NCBI GenBank assembly: GCA_002104905.1
Contig: MCFE01000820.1
Coordinates: 1-33,365 of the forward strand
Source of the DNA: Basidiobolus meristosporus CBS 931.73
Lineage: Eukaryota > Basidiobolomycota > Basidiobolomycetes > Basidiobolales > Basidiobolaceae
DNA: 33,365 bases
Direction: 5' to 3'
Positions 21,246 to 32,436 of this stretch are shown here, piece by piece. The notes beneath the pieces were generated by a model, which made no database searches, was not told the origin of the DNA, and saw only the letters and a program-made list of their open reading frames with translations. How positions within the stretch are numbered: position 1 is the first letter of the stretch; each line of letters opens with the position of its first letter. The translations under genes were made by a program, and so were the position numbers.

Positions 21246-24200
21246 TTTCCCCTCAGCTAAATATTTTTTTAATCCTAATGTCTCTAAGCTACTCATATTG
21301 TGGCCTAACTAACAGTTTTGTCAATATATCTGCCATTATTTTGTCAAATGGGGGAGTAGACTAACTCTACTGATTTATTTTCTACAGCTTCCCCCACAAA
21401 GTGGTGTTACATATCTATGTGCTTACTTCTTGCATGATTAGTGGAATTCCTACCTAATAGAATACAACTTTGACAATCATTGTAATTTCATGTTGGTTTA
21501 TCCAAACTAGAGCTCAAGTCTTTAAATAACTTTTGTAGCCATATGGTCTCTTTAGTTGCTTGACAAGCAGCTATATTTTCAGCTTCAATTGTAGAATGGG
21601 CCACAGTTGATTGTTGCCTGAAGTTCCAAGTAATAGCTGCACAATTTTATAGAAACACATACCCAATGGTACAGCATCTGTTGATTGGATCCCCACCCCA
21701 ATGTGCATCACTATAGTCATTAAGTCCAAGCCTATTAGTTGCTCCAGAGTATTCCAGAACCATTTTAATGATATCTTGCAGATAGCTGAAAATTTGCTTA
21801 ACTGCTGAAACTTGATCCCACCCATAATTCTGCATGAGTTGACTATCTATTCCAACTGCCACAGCAATATCAGAACATAAAGACACTATCTAGTAAATAA
21901 GGCTGCAAACCATTGATTGATAGGAATGGTTTGGTCCATATTTGAGCTGTTCTCTTTTAAACCTGCTGAAGTTTGCTCAATTTCAGGTTAGTATGCATTG
22001 GTGCTGTTGCAGGCTTGCAGTTTTCTATTTTGAAGCATTTAAGAAAGTCCCTGATGTGTGTAGAGTGATTCAGCACATTTTTGGCATAATTATGTCAAGT
22101 TACATTGATACCACAAACTGCTCATTATTGCATGATCTTGCATCTCAAACTTGCTGAGGAAGTCTGATTTTTTCTGTGCATAATGTCTCCTGATCACCTG
22201 TAGCTATTACTTGGTTGTCCACACAAAGTACCACAATAATTACTCCCTTTTAAGCCAATTTCACATATATACCATGATCTGTAGTGCTATAAAGCAACCC
22301 AATCTCCTCTAGATATGTGTCCCTCTTATTATACCATGTTCTAGGTGCCTGCTTGAACCCATAAGTAATTTCTTAGGTCTGCATACCTTAAAAGGGTCTT
22401 TTACATTGGTAAAACCTGCTGCTTTGATATCCAGTTAGTATAGATCTTGGCTGTGAGCAGCTTTTAGGGCCAGAACTGTCCTATTGGAGTTAAATTTGGC
22501 TACTGGAGAAAGCATTTCCTTATAGTCTAGTCCCTGAATCAGGGAGTTGACTTTAGTCACCATTCTAGATTTGTACTATAAACTGTAGCATTTGAGGTGG
22601 TAGACTCATCTACATACCATTGGCTCTATCATAATTGGGTAATCTACCAGCTCTTTTGCTTTTGCCTTGATCAGCAGTTGGCACTATTTCTGCATGGCAT
22701 GTTGCCACATAGCAGCATGTGGACTTTGCATGGCTTGTACCAGACTTTGAGGTTTGGCACATAAGGCAAGATAAGATTTTCATGGCCATTACTTCTTAAA
22801 TTGCAATAGAACAGTGGCCTGTAGAGTTATACTAGTAGTAGAGTAGCACTATGCAAACTTCTTTGAGCAGTATTCCCCTCTATTGTTACTTCACAGTACC
22901 TTTAAGTTGCACACAGTTTGTATTTCTGCCATATTCTTCAAGAGCCTAAACATCTCTAAAGCCTATTCCTTTGTCTTGAGGAAGTGCTCCCATGTATATG
23001 TTGTCTTGTCATCAGTAAACATTATACAATGTATTTGTGGCTCTGAAGGACAATGTTTTCATGGGCTACAAATATCTGAGAGCACAATAGCCAGTAACAC
23101 GCTAGTGTTAATGCCTCTAGAGCTCCAGAAACTTTGCCTAGCTTGTTTGCTATATGAACATCCCTTGTAAACACTCAATTTAATAGGAATTAAGATTTCA
23201 AGTCCAAGCAAGTTGCCTTTTCACCAATTGGCTCATTTTCTGTTCCCAACTAAGTGCCAGCCACCTATACCACATCTCTTGGCTAGTTTCATCAGTTTCA
23301 GCAATGTATGCATACTCAGGCAGAATGCTCTTGCAATACAACTTGTATAAACTGTGATCTCTGATTTTCAAAGATGCTTTTTGTTCATTCCCACAGAATA
23401 TCAAGCAGCTCAGCTTAGTCAAAACAGACTTTAGACTTGGAGTACTTGCTTTACTGATTGTGAGTAGGTTCTTAGCTATTCAAGGCACATAGAGTATGTC
23501 AGTCAGTTTTGCTGCTGTTGCCACTAAGAGATCACTCATATTCAGCTGTATTAGCCCACTGGAGGTAGCTTCCAGTGCACAGTTGTTTCCCAGATAAATC
23601 TTCCTTATGGGAATATTTTTTGTTGCTGAGCCACCTCTTTAAACCACAAGTTGGCTGTGATGCTCCTGAGTCAATATACCATTCATTACTTTGGTTGCTT
23701 GCACTTGCTTGTACTGTCTCAAATAACTGTTCATTTGTGGTTATATGGCTTGCCTGCTCTTGTTTATGCTTTTTTCTGCCTGTTTCTTCTAGCTTTCTCT
23801 GGCCTAGTGTCCTGGCTTCTTAGAGTAGTCACAGCAACCACATTCTTTTTGGTTCTGTTGCTTTCTCTTCTTCTCTGTGTGCCCTTGTGAGCTGAATAGG
23901 GCATTATCTTCTGTTCTCTCTGCTTGGCCATTATGTCTATGCTATTCCCGGAGAGGGTCTTGTGCTTGCATAGTCTATAATAAGATTGTCTTCTATGCAC
24001 TCAAGAGAAAGTGTGAGTGGCTCATACTTGTCTGGTAAGCAGCAAAGTAGACAGAGTATCATTTCTGTCTCATCTACACCTGCGTCAATACCATCAAGCT
24101 CTTTTGCAAGTGTCTCCATTCTGATAATTTGCAGTAGCATGTCATCCTCTGGCTTCTTTGTCATGTTGAAGTGCTTTTGCTGCAAATGAAGCTTACTTGA

Positions 24201-24553
24201 TACTAACATATTCTGAAGATCTTTTCTAAGAACTCCTATGCTGCTTTGGCAGTATTAACAGCATGAATTTGGCCAATGAAAGAATCTTGCACTTTGATAC
24301 TTATGTCATTGAAGGCTTTTATCTCCTTCTCTTGAGAATTTTCAACTTCTTCTTTTGTTCCTTTGGGCTCAACCTCCTTTCCCATCAGTGTATTCCAATG
24401 CTCTCTTTCCTCATGGTGGATTGGCATCTTGACTCTCCAGAGCTTGTTGTTCCTTCCATCAAGCCTCTCCTATGAAGTGAATATGTTTGTATTGTTCTGT
24501 TTGCTTGTAAATATCATCTTTAGACTAGAGTAAGGTAATAAGGGCTCAAAAGC
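21246..24553 (-). pseudogene. C2 copia element 3 Gag-Pol, decayed
   Basis: Reading from high to low coordinates: Gag (near 24510-23937, with the GKEVEPKGTKEEVE and VQDSFIGQIHA blocks), zinc knuckle region (near 23860-23800), protease (Asp codon 23671-23669), pre-integrase (23422-23198, with KIRDHSLYKLYCK), integrase, reverse transcriptase and RNase H (21886-21571, with SDAHWGGD). The reverse-transcriptase active site reads CVDN (22225-22214) instead of YVDD, so a catalytic Asp is lost. A primer site, GCTTTTGAGCCC (24553-24542), matches that of element 4 at 10 of 12 bases. Stops and shifts are dense throughout. It sits inside the old gypsy element. Confidence 0.85.
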
Positions 24554-24919
24554 TGTTATAAATTAAATGTTTCTTGAAGTGAGGGAACTTATCAACAAAG
24601 AATAGTTCCAGTGGAGCTGTAGCTTAAACATAAAGAAAGCTCAGTAGTTCTACCTTTGTAGAAATAACACAACTGTCACACCAAGTATGCAGGGTTTCTC
24701 AACATTCAGGAGCATTCTATAACAGTTTCAGGGTTAATACATAAGTATGATAAAAGTGCTGATTTGTTCTTAATTAAAGGAGAGTAATTGTAGGATTATA
24801 GATCTGAAAGAAAGTATAAAGTTAGGGCTGTTATTTAGTCCTACGGTGACAAGGACTAGCTCAGAACTGTTGAGTAAAATTCTTGCTATGAATGATACCC
24901 AATGGTTCAACATCTCAAC
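24554..24919 (-). mobile_element. 5' LTR of C2 copia element 3
   Basis: On the plus strand it reads TGTTA... to ...CAACA. A block (TTCTCAACATTCAGGAGCATTCT) is shared with the LTR at 20881-21245, confirming the pair. The old gypsy coding sequence resumes immediately after the target duplication at 24920-24924. Confidence 0.8.
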
Positions 24920-26342
24920 AGTGGCTACTCCAGATTTGTGATAACTTCCACTTTCTTTGGGACCTGGGTAATGCCTGTGCTAATCACTATTTGTCCTACA
25001 TACTCAACATATATGCTGAACAGCTCACACATTGCTAGCTTGTTCTCTGTTTGCTTCTTAAAGACCTTTTCAATGTTTGCTTAGTGGTCCGCATTTGTCT
25101 GGCTGTATATCAATATGTCATCTAGATAGATGAGCACAAACTTGTTTAAGTTCTCCTGGAAAATGGTTGCATTAAGGTCATGAATGTTGTAAGAGCAATG
25201 GTGAGGCAAAAACTCATGAATAGGTGGTTGTTATGTCCATATCTAATCCGGAATGCTGTTGTGGGGATACCTTCTGGTTTCACCCTAGTCTGGTTGCATC
25301 CTGATATGTGATCTATATTGGTCAATATGATGGCTCCATTAAGTTAGTCCAAAAGCTCATCAGTCCAAGGTATAGTGTACTTATTTTTTGCAGTAACTAA
25401 ATTATGATCCCTGTAGTTAATGCACATCCCAAGTGTTCCATCCTTCTATTTCACAAAAAGCACTGGTGCTCCCCAAGGTGACTTGCTGGGCCTGATGTTT
25501 CCTTGTTCCAATAGTAGAACAGTTTGTCTCCTCATCTCTTCCAATTCCATTGGACTTATAGTGTAGGGTGTCTTGCTGAGTGGGGAGCTATCCCCTGGGT
25601 AAATGACATTTACCCACATCTTGGACTGGTGGTAGGCTTACAAGTTCTGCTGGAAACATGCTTGAATATCTATTCAGAGGAACCTGAAGCCTCTAGGGAG
25701 CTGGAGTATAGAAATCATCCTGCAATACTGCAGCAAGAAATATCTTTATAACACTCCTAAGTGCACTGCAGAACCCTGCCTTGCTTAGTTCTCTGGTTTC
25801 CAACATGTTGGGATTGACCAACTTGAAATTCAGTCTGGCAGGTAGTAGTTTGTAGGCCTAGTAGCCTTCTTGTTACTGAGTGGAATGGTTCTCTAATTCA
25901 TTGATGTATTACAGTTGTATAGCCATGTTTTTCCAAGAACCAGGTCAAATTTACAGTTTCCTAGTATATAGGTCTGCAGGTCTTGTTTATAGTCATTGAT
26001 CTCCATTCTTACTTGCTGAGTGATACAGTTGATTATGTGAGTGATCACATAAGTTGCTCAAGCTGAAGTGAATTTGTTAAGTTCCAAGTTGATCCTGGTT
26101 TCAAGGCTGGTTGTTCTGACATGTACTTGTGTGATGCTCCTGAGTCAATCATAATCTTGGCAGGTACTCCATTGATTACTCCATTTAAGTATAATATATT
26201 CCTTGAGCTTGAGGTCATTTGGGATAAGTATTTGTCTGCCACTTGGAAGGCAAGCTTGGAGTCCTCTACAAGTTCAGCTTCCACTGCACTATGTCCTTGG
26301 GCTTCACTACAGTAGAAAGTTCCTGTAAACCAATGGTGATTT
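24920..26342 (-). pseudogene. Old gypsy Gag-Pol, protease to reverse transcriptase
   Basis: On the minus strand this matches the young gypsy protein from about residue 275 to 745. It has the protease motif MIDSGASH (Asp codon 26146-26144) and reverse transcriptase with YLDD still intact at 25128-25117. The apparent start at 26371 lies in the neighbouring copia LTR. Frames are broken by many stops and indels. The upstream part (Gag) lies beyond the window, because copia element 4 inserted at 26342/26343. Confidence 0.85.
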
Positions 26343-26711
26343 TGTTGAAATATTGGACTATTTGGTATCAATCAGCAGCTAAAAATTTACTTAACAATTA
26401 TAGACTAGTCTTAGTCACTGTAGGACTCATTTACTGCCTTAACTTTGCCACTTTCTCCAGATCCATGATCTTATAATTATTCCCCTATAGTCAGGATCAA
26501 ATTGGCGCTATTACCAAACATTATGTACTAACCCTGAAACTGTTACAGAATGCTCCTGAATATTGAGAAACCCTCCCTACTTAGTGTAGCAGCTGTATTA
26601 CTTCTACAAAGGTATAAATACTGAGCTTCTTTATGAATAAACATCAGTTCAACTATTATCACTATTTCTTGATGAGTTCCTTATATCCAACTCACTTCTT
26701 AAATTGCAACA
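26343..26711 (+). mobile_element. 5' LTR of C2 copia element 4
   Basis: This 369-bp LTR runs from TGTTG to CAACA, and is related to but far better preserved in its signals than the LTRs of element 3. TATAAATA (26613-26620) is followed 15 bp later by AATAAA (26636-26641). The flank GATTT (26338-26342) should recur beyond the window. It lies in the old gypsy Gag region. Confidence 0.85.
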
Positions 26712-26723
26712 GGTTATGAGCCC
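26712..26723 (+). other. Primer binding site complementary to the initiator tRNA-Met anticodon arm
   Basis: GGTTATGAGCCC directly follows the LTR. Its complement, GGGCUCAUAACC, is the conserved anticodon stem-loop of eukaryotic initiator tRNA-Met, not a tRNA 3' end (which would require TGG next to the LTR). Drosophila copia primes from such a tRNA half. The match is seen in the sequence; the priming mechanism is inferred. Confidence 0.75.
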
Positions 26724-26747
26724 CAATTGCCTTAATCTATTCTAAAG

Positions 26748-27293
26748 ATGACTTCTACCAGCAAACAAAGCAATACCAACATCTTCCCTGTAAAGGAGAG
26801 GTTTGATGGGAAGAACTACAGACTTTGGAGAATCAAGATGCAGATCCACCTTGAGGAAAGAAAGCTTTGGAACATAGTAACAGGAAAGGAAGTTGAGCCA
26901 AAAGAAATAGCAAAAGATGTGGAGAAGTTTCAAGAGAAGGGGAGAAAGGCCTTCAATGCCATATGCATCAATGTGCAAGACTCCTTCATTGGACAAATCC
27001 ATGCCTCAAATACTGCCAATGTAGCATGGGAATCCTTAGAGAAGATCTTTAAAGCAATGTCAGTATCAAGCAAGCTTTATTTGAAACAAAAGTTCTTCAA
27101 CATGAGGAAGAAGCCAGATGATGACATGCTACAACTCATTACCAGAATGGAGACACTTGCAGAAGAACTTTACAGTATTAATGCTGGTGTAGATGATGAA
27201 GAAAAGAAACTTGGTCTGCTTTGCAGCCTACCAGACAAGTATGAGCCACTCATACTTTCTTTTGAAAGCAGAGAAGACAACTTGACTTTAGAC
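26748..27293 (+). CDS. C2 copia element 4 Gag, first part (split by gypsy)
   Basis: The ATG at 26748 opens 182 codons up to the gypsy LTR. The protein is a copia-type Gag with the UBN2-like pattern GKNYRLWRIKMQIHLEERKLWNIVTGKEVE, then VQDSFIGQIHA, WESLEKIF, LKQKFFNMRKKPDDDMLQLI, and LGLLCSLPDKYEPLI. The coding ends at ...LTLD where the young gypsy sits, and continues in the same frame at 32236, as the insertion duplicated only four bases. The stop seen at 27324-27326 belongs to the gypsy LTR. There are no lesions within this part. The role would be capsid and RNA packaging. Confidence 0.8.
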
Positions 27294-27661
27294 TGTTATG
27301 ATCTGCCGCTTGAATGTTTAAGTTAGATCAGTTTTTAGTCAAATCAGTTAGTATATGTTTAGGTTATCAGTACATCAGTATTATCTATGAAATCAGTAGC
27401 ATTAGTCAGCAGATGAATCAGCAGATCCTTATCAGACAGAAATAGATATATTAAGTAGGATCTTATTGGGTGATGATGATGCAATCAAATGAGTCATCAG
27501 CCACAACCTACATTAGGAAATACAATTAGTCAGCAATTGATCTGGCAAAATGTATATAAGGAGCTGCTGGAACCTCAATAAAAATCAGTTCAAGTTTTAG
27601 TGAATACAATACTAGCTAAACTCCCTATTCCTCTACAACTCTTATACCAAGACTTGTAACA
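27294..27661 (+). repeat. 5' LTR of young gypsy
   Basis: TATATAA (27553-27559) is followed 17 bp later by AATAAA (27577-27582). Upstream, seven ATCAG pentamers lie between 27327 and 27435, a possible activator-site cluster. Confidence 0.95.
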
Positions 27662-27662
27662 T

Positions 27663-27673
27663 TGGTAGCAGCG
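27663..27673 (+). other. Primer binding site of young gypsy
   Basis: TGGTAGCAGCG starts one base after the LTR end. The complement, CGCUGCUACCA, is a tRNA 3' end. The U before ACCA (position 72) is typical of initiator tRNA-Met, so this is the likely primer; the host tRNA is not in the window to confirm it. Confidence 0.65.
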
Positions 27674-27719
27674 ATAACCAGAAACCTCCCTCCTGAAGAA
27701 AGAAGAAACCACCCTCAAG

Positions 27720-30700
27720 ATGTCGGACAATCAAGAATGGAAGAATGCCATGCAGCAAATCCTGGCCCAACAGCAACAGCTACTCCAGATCCTCAGCCAA
27801 CAGCAACAAGGAATGACTACCATGGCTCAGAGCCAGCAAAGCCCTATCAAGAGCAACTTTAGTGTGAAGGTCAACCGGTACCATGGCAGAGTCAATGAAA
27901 ACCTGGGAACTTGGCTCTTTCAGATTGAAGAAGCTTTTAAAGCTAAAGGAATTGCTCCAGAGAGCAAGTTGCATTATGCAGCTTCTTACCTGGCAGATGC
28001 AGCTTTACAGTGGTACCACAACAAGATCAGGTCAGCTACTATGATGGGATGCTCTACAATCTCTACCTGGGATGAGTTTGTGTCGGAAATTCAGGATGCT
28101 TTTGAACCTCCACACCAGCAGACACTACTAAGAAGGAAGTTAAAGACACTCAGACAGAAAGGAATGGTGCAAGAATACATCTATGAGTACAGATGTCTAC
28201 TTGGACAAATTGAAAGAATGGACCCCTTGGATCAAGTTGAATACTTTATTGATGGGTTGAAAGAAAGAACTCGCAAGGAAGTCAATTACCGAAGACCTCA
28301 GACTATTGAAGAAGCCATCAAGATTGCCATTGACTATGACTCAGCTATGTTTGGAGTTGGGAAGCCTACAGTGACTAGTCAGAAAGGCTATAATCATTAT
28401 GAAAGAAGACAATCAGAAGCAGTACCAATGGAAATAGACGCTATGCAGAAGAATCCCTCCTCAGAAGAATGCAAGAAGAGAGGACTTTGCTTCAATTGCC
28501 ACCAGCAGGGACATATTGCAAAGTACTGCCCTCAGAGAAGAAATGGACACCAGCCAACAAGAACCTTCAACCATATTGAATCCCATGAACACAATAATGA
28601 GGAAGATGAGCTTGAAGAAGACTCGGAACTCACCTTCCATATGACAGAAGAGTACTTGTCCCAAATGACTTCAAATTCAGGGAAGTTATTGTACCTGAAT
28701 GGAGCAATCAATGGAGTACCTGCCAAGATCATGATTGACTCAGGAGCATCGCATGAGTACATGTCAGAGCAATTTGCTTTGAAAGCTGGAATCAACTCGG
28801 AACCTACCAAATCAACTTCAGTCTCCACAGCTGATGGGAACTCCCACATAATCAACCGTATTACCCAGCCAGTAAGAATGAAGATCAATGACTATGAAGA
28901 AGACCTACAGGCTTATATATTTGGGAACTGCAAGTTTGACCTTGTACTTGGGAAAACCTGGCTATTTTGTCGTAATCCATCAATCAACTGGAGAACCCAT
29001 GCTACTCAGATCCAAAAAGACAACAAGACCTATGAGCTATTACCTGCCAGGCTGGATTTCAACTTGGTCAATTCCAGCGTGTGTGAGACAAGTGAACTTA
29101 GCAAGACCCAGTTCTGTAGAGCACTTAGAAAAGGTACCAAGATGTTCCTCATGGCGGTATTACAGGAGGATTCCTCTATCCCAGCACCCCAGCAGGTCCA
29201 GACTCTCTTGAAGAAATATTCAGACGTGTTTCCAGATGAGCTTGTAAGCCTACCACCAGTCAGAGACGTGGATCATGCCATTGACACAGGAGATAGCCCT
29301 CCAGTGAGCAAGACACCTTACAGAATGAGTCCATTGGAATTGGAGGAAATGAAGAAACAAATTGATCAGCTATTGGAGCAAGGATACATCAGGCCCAGCA
29401 AGTCACCTTGGGGAGCACCAGTGCTTTTTGTGAAAAAGAAGGATGGAACACTTAGGATGTGCATTGACTACAGAGCCCTGAACTCAGTTACCGTCAAGAA
29501 TAAGTACCCCATACCTCGGATTGATGAGCTTTTGGACCAACTTAATGGAGCCACTATTTTCAGCAAGATCGACCTCATGTCAGGATACAACCAGATTAGG
29601 GTGAAACCAGAAGATATCCCTAAGACAGCATTCAGGACCAGATATGGACATTACGAGTACTTAGTCATGAGTTTTGGCCTCACTAATGCCCCTGCAACAT
29701 TCATGACGCTGATGCAGACTGTCTTTCAGGAGTACTTAGACAAGTTTGTGATAATCTACCTGGATGACATATTGATATACAGCAAGACAGAAAAGGATCA
29801 CATGGTGCACATTGAAAAGGTCTTGAAGAAACTAAGAGAGAACAAGCTATACGGCAAGCTAGCCAAGTGTGAATTCTTTAAGGAACACGTAGAATATCTG
29901 GGACACATAGTGACTAGCACAGGAGTAACCTTAGACCCCAAGAAGGTGGAAGTAATCAAGAATTTGAAGCAGCCCCATAGCATATCAGAACTCAGATCCT
30001 TCCTTGGAATGGTTTCCTATTATCGGAGATTTGTCAAGTCATTTGCAAGTATTGCAGCCCCTTTAACTGATATCCTCAAGAAAGACAATACCTACAAGTG
30101 GGACATAGCTTGTGAGACTGCCTTCCAGACACTAAAGAATGAACTTGCTAAGCTGCCAAGCTTAAGAATACCAGACTTCAGAAAAGAGTTCACTCTGTGC
30201 ACAGATGCTTCAGATTATGCAATTGGTGGAGTGCTGAGCCAAGAACACGAGGGAAAGGACTACCCTGTTGCCTTTGAATCCAAGAAACTGAACTCAGCAG
30301 AACAAAACTATCCAGTTCATGAGAAGGAGATGCTTGCTATAATACACTGTTTGAAGACATGGAGATGCTATATTGAAGGAGTCAAATGCACTGTGAAGAC
30401 TGATCATGCCTCCCTCAAGTATATATTTACTCAGAAGGTACTCTCTAGAAGAATGACAAGATGGAGTGAATACATTCAGCAATTTGACCTGGAGATTGTC
30501 TACTGTCCTGGAAAAAACAACACAGTTGCTGATGCCTTATCAAGATTAGATCAAGTTGCACAACTCAACTTGGTGCATGAATCAGATTGGCCTAGCCTAT
30601 TACCAAAGTACTTGGAGGACCAAGCCATTCCTAATGAGGTGGATGAAGATATCAAGAAGATAATCCGTGATGAGGCCAGCAAATTTGTTGTACAGAATGA

Positions 30701-31853
30701 AACACTCTACCAAATTGTTGATGGAGGCCCTATTGCCTATTGTCCTTATGTTGCTCGCCTGGATTTAATACATAAGCTACACAATGGATATGGACATCTT
30801 GGGATTGAAGGAACCTATAGCCTTGTAAAAGCCAGAGCATGGTGGCCCAGAATGAAACAAGACATTGAGAAGCTAGTAAAAACATGCCCAAACTGCCAAA
30901 TCAATCAAGGCCAGCCACAAAGAATTGCCGAACTCTTCCCTTTGGAGCCTGTAAGACCATTTGAGAGATGGGGAATTGACTTTATTGGAAGACTGCCAAC
31001 TACCAGGAAATGCAACCGTTGGATCCTAGTAGCAATTGACCATGCCACTAAATGGCCAGTTGCTAAAGCTGTACCAATAGCCAGTGAACAAGAAGTTGCA
31101 AGTTTCATTTACCATGAGATCCTGATGAAGTTTGGATGCCCTGTGGAGATCTTATCCGATAGAGGTGCAAACTTTATGGCAAAGACATTAGAGGCTTACC
31201 TGGAAATGCAGCAGATCAGACACTTGAAAACCTCGGCATATCACCCCAGAACTAATGGAGTCACTGAGCGGTTTAATGGATTATTTGGAAAAATGCTGAC
31301 CAAGTATGCAAATGGAGTTGTCAGTAGATGGGATGAGTATATAGACCAAGCACTCTTTGCATGCAGAGTCAGAGTACACAACACCACCCAGCAATCACCA
31401 TTTTACTTAGTTTATGGATGTGAACCAAGGATTCCAGGAGATCTCACACAACCAAAGCTTACAGACACCTTAGAAGATGAACTCAGTCAGCCAAGTAGAC
31501 ACCAGCAACTGGAACAAAGACGTCAAGAGGCACAGACCAAAGTATCTCAAAGTGCAGAAAAGATGAAGCAGAGATTTGATAAGACTATAGCACCAGAAGC
31601 ATTGACAGTTGGGAACTTTGTATTGCTAAGAAACAACACTCGGAAGAAGTTTGAGCCACAATGGACAGGACCATTCAAGATCATCAGAGAATGTCCATTT
31701 GCAACTTACCAACTGGTGGACAAACAAGGCAATATCCGGGAAGACTTAGTGCATAGGGACAGACTCAAGCTTGCAAGACTTGCTGATAATACTGAACCAT
31801 CAAGATATTGGTATCACAAGAAAAGAGATTCAGGAGAACCCTCTCAACTTTAG
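27720..31853 (+). CDS. Gypsy Gag-Pol polyprotein, intact (1377 aa)
   Basis: A single frame runs from ATG 27720 to TAG 31851-31853, backed by a second TAG. Domains in order are a Gln-rich N-terminus; Gag capsid-like domain (about 45-225); CCHC zinc knuckle [14 protein letters not shown] (257-270); aspartic protease MIDSGASH (Asp340); reverse transcriptase (about 520-700; [10 protein letters not shown] Asp618 and YLDD 680-683); RNase H ([14 protein letters not shown], Asp829); integrase with an HHCC finger (about 1018-1062, ending TCPNC) and DDE core Asp1087, Asp1147, Glu1183 (35 residues between the last two); and a GPY/F-type C-terminus (WTGPFKI, Trp1315). No chromodomain is seen. Gag and Pol share one frame without a stop or shift, so protein ratios must be set another way, for example by proteolysis or turnover. 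All key catalytic residues are present. Confidence 0.95.
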   Translation: MSDNQEWKNAMQQILAQQQQLLQILSQQQQGMTTMAQSQQSPIKSNFSVKVNRYHGRVNENLGTWLFQIEEAFKAKGIAPESKLHYAASYLADAALQWYHNKIRSATMMGCSTISTWDEFVSEIQDAFEPPHQQTLLRRKLKTLRQKGMVQEYIYEYRCLLGQIERMDPLDQVEYFIDGLKERTRKEVNYRRPQTIEEAIKIAIDYDSAMFGVGKPTVTSQKGYNHYERRQSEAVPMEIDAMQKNPSSEECKKRGLCFNCHQQGHIAKYCPQRRNGHQPTRTFNHIESHEHNNEEDELEEDSELTFHMTEEYLSQMTSNSGKLLYLNGAINGVPAKIMIDSGASHEYMSEQFALKAGINSEPTKSTSVSTADGNSHIINRITQPVRMKINDYEEDLQAYIFGNCKFDLVLGKTWLFCRNPSINWRTHATQIQKDNKTYELLPARLDFNLVNSSVCETSELSKTQFCRALRKGTKMFLMAVLQEDSSIPAPQQVQTLLKKYSDVFPDELVSLPPVRDVDHAIDTGDSPPVSKTPYRMSPLELEEMKKQIDQLLEQGYIRPSKSPWGAPVLFVKKKDGTLRMCIDYRALNSVTVKNKYPIPRIDELLDQLNGATIFSKIDLMSGYNQIRVKPEDIPKTAFRTRYGHYEYLVMSFGLTNAPATFMTLMQTVFQEYLDKFVIIYLDDILIYSKTEKDHMVHIEKVLKKLRENKLYGKLAKCEFFKEHVEYLGHIVTSTGVTLDPKKVEVIKNLKQPHSISELRSFLGMVSYYRRFVKSFASIAAPLTDILKKDNTYKWDIACETAFQTLKNELAKLPSLRIPDFRKEFTLCTDASDYAIGGVLSQEHEGKDYPVAFESKKLNSAEQNYPVHEKEMLAIIHCLKTWRCYIEGVKCTVKTDHASLKYIFTQKVLSRRMTRWSEYIQQFDLEIVYCPGKNNTVADALSRLDQVAQLNLVHESDWPSLLPKYLEDQAIPNEVDEDIKKIIRDEASKFVVQNETLYQIVDGGPIAYCPYVARLDLIHKLHNGYGHLGIEGTYSLVKARAWWPRMKQDIEKLVKTCPNCQINQGQPQRIAELFPLEPVRPFERWGIDFIGRLPTTRKCNRWILVAIDHATKWPVAKAVPIASEQEVASFIYHEILMKFGCPVEILSDRGANFMAKTLEAYLEMQQIRHLKTSAYHPRTNGVTERFNGLFGKMLTKYANGVVSRWDEYIDQALFACRVRVHNTTQQSPFYLVYGCEPRIPGDLTQPKLTDTLEDELSQPSRHQQLEQRRQEAQTKVSQSAEKMKQRFDKTIAPEALTVGNFVLLRNNTRKKFEPQWTGPFKIIRECPFATYQLVDKQGNIREDLVHRDRLKLARLADNTEPSRYWYHKKRDSGEPSQL

Positions 31854-31863
31854 TAGGGGAGAA
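31854..31863 (+). other. Polypurine tract of young gypsy
   Basis: TAGGGGAGAA ends exactly at the 3' LTR and overlaps the second stop codon. It would prime plus-strand DNA synthesis. Confidence 0.85.
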
Positions 31864-32231
31864 TGTTATGATCTGCCGCTTGAATGTTTAAGTTAGATCA
31901 GTTTTTAGTCAAATCAGTTAGTATATGTTTAGGTTATCAGTACATCAGTATTATCTATGAAATCAGTAGCATTAGTCAGCAGATGAATCAGCAGATCCTT
32001 ATCAGACAGAAATAGATATATTAAGTAGGATCTTATTGGGTGATGATGATGCAATCAAATGAGTCATCAGCCACAACCTACATTAGGAAATACAATTAGT
32101 CAGCAATTGATCTGGCAAAATGTATATAAGGAGCTGCTGGAACCTCAATAAAAATCAGTTCAAGTTTTAGTGAATACAATACTAGCTAAACTCCCTATTC
32201 CTCTACAACTCTTATACCAAGACTTGTAACA
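31864..32231 (+). repeat. 3' LTR of young gypsy
   Basis: It is identical by eye to 27294-27661, and is followed by the target duplication AGAC. Confidence 0.95.
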
Positions 32232-32235
32232 AGAC

Positions 32236-32436
32236 TATGTCAAAGGAAGACTTGTCCATGAAGAACTCAAACGTAATGATCAAGCAGAGAAAATTGACGA
32301 TAATGCTTTATTCAGTTCAGAAAGGCATACAGAAAAGAAGGGAAAGCAACAAAACCGGAGAAAACCTGGCTGCTGTAACTACTGTAAGAAGCCAGGACAC
32401 TGGGCAAGAGAATGCAAGAAGAAACAAGCAGACTAA
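32236..32436 (+). CDS. C2 copia element 4 Gag, second part with zinc knuckle
   Basis: This continues in frame from 27293. The start of the block (YVKGRLVHEEL) parallels YIYGRLLDEEL of copia element 1. It ends with a CCHC knuckle (CNYCKKPGHWAREC) and basic residues, then TAA at 32434-32436. In element 3 the corresponding position has no stop but the frame is damaged. The TAA may be a mutation or a real Gag terminus; see findings. Confidence 0.75.
   Translation, partial: YVKGRLVHEELKRNDQAEKIDDNALFSSERHTEKKGKQQNRRKPGCCNYCKKPGHWARECKKKQAD

Larger units (their letters stand above)
27294..32231 (+). mobile_element. Young, complete Ty3/gypsy element
   Basis: This is 4938 bp long. Two 368-bp LTRs (27294-27661 and 31864-32231) are identical by eye, with a constant offset of 4570. 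Termini are TGTTA...TAACA. A 4-bp target duplication AGAC lies at 27290-27293 and 32232-32235. A primer site, one uninterrupted Gag-Pol frame and a polypurine tract are present. Nothing visible is broken, so it is a very recent and possibly still mobile insertion. It interrupts the Gag frame of copia element 4. Confidence 0.95.

Noticed and set aside
23575-23890. Hydrophobic plus-strand frames resembling membrane proteins
   Set aside because: They are antisense to the copia 3 Gag-protease region.
27662-27862. 66-codon frame overlapping the gypsy Gag start
   Set aside because: It is out of frame with Gag-Pol and spans the primer site; no domain.
28888-29211. 107-codon plus-strand frame inside the gypsy ORF
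   Set aside because: Alternate-frame shadow of Gag-Pol.
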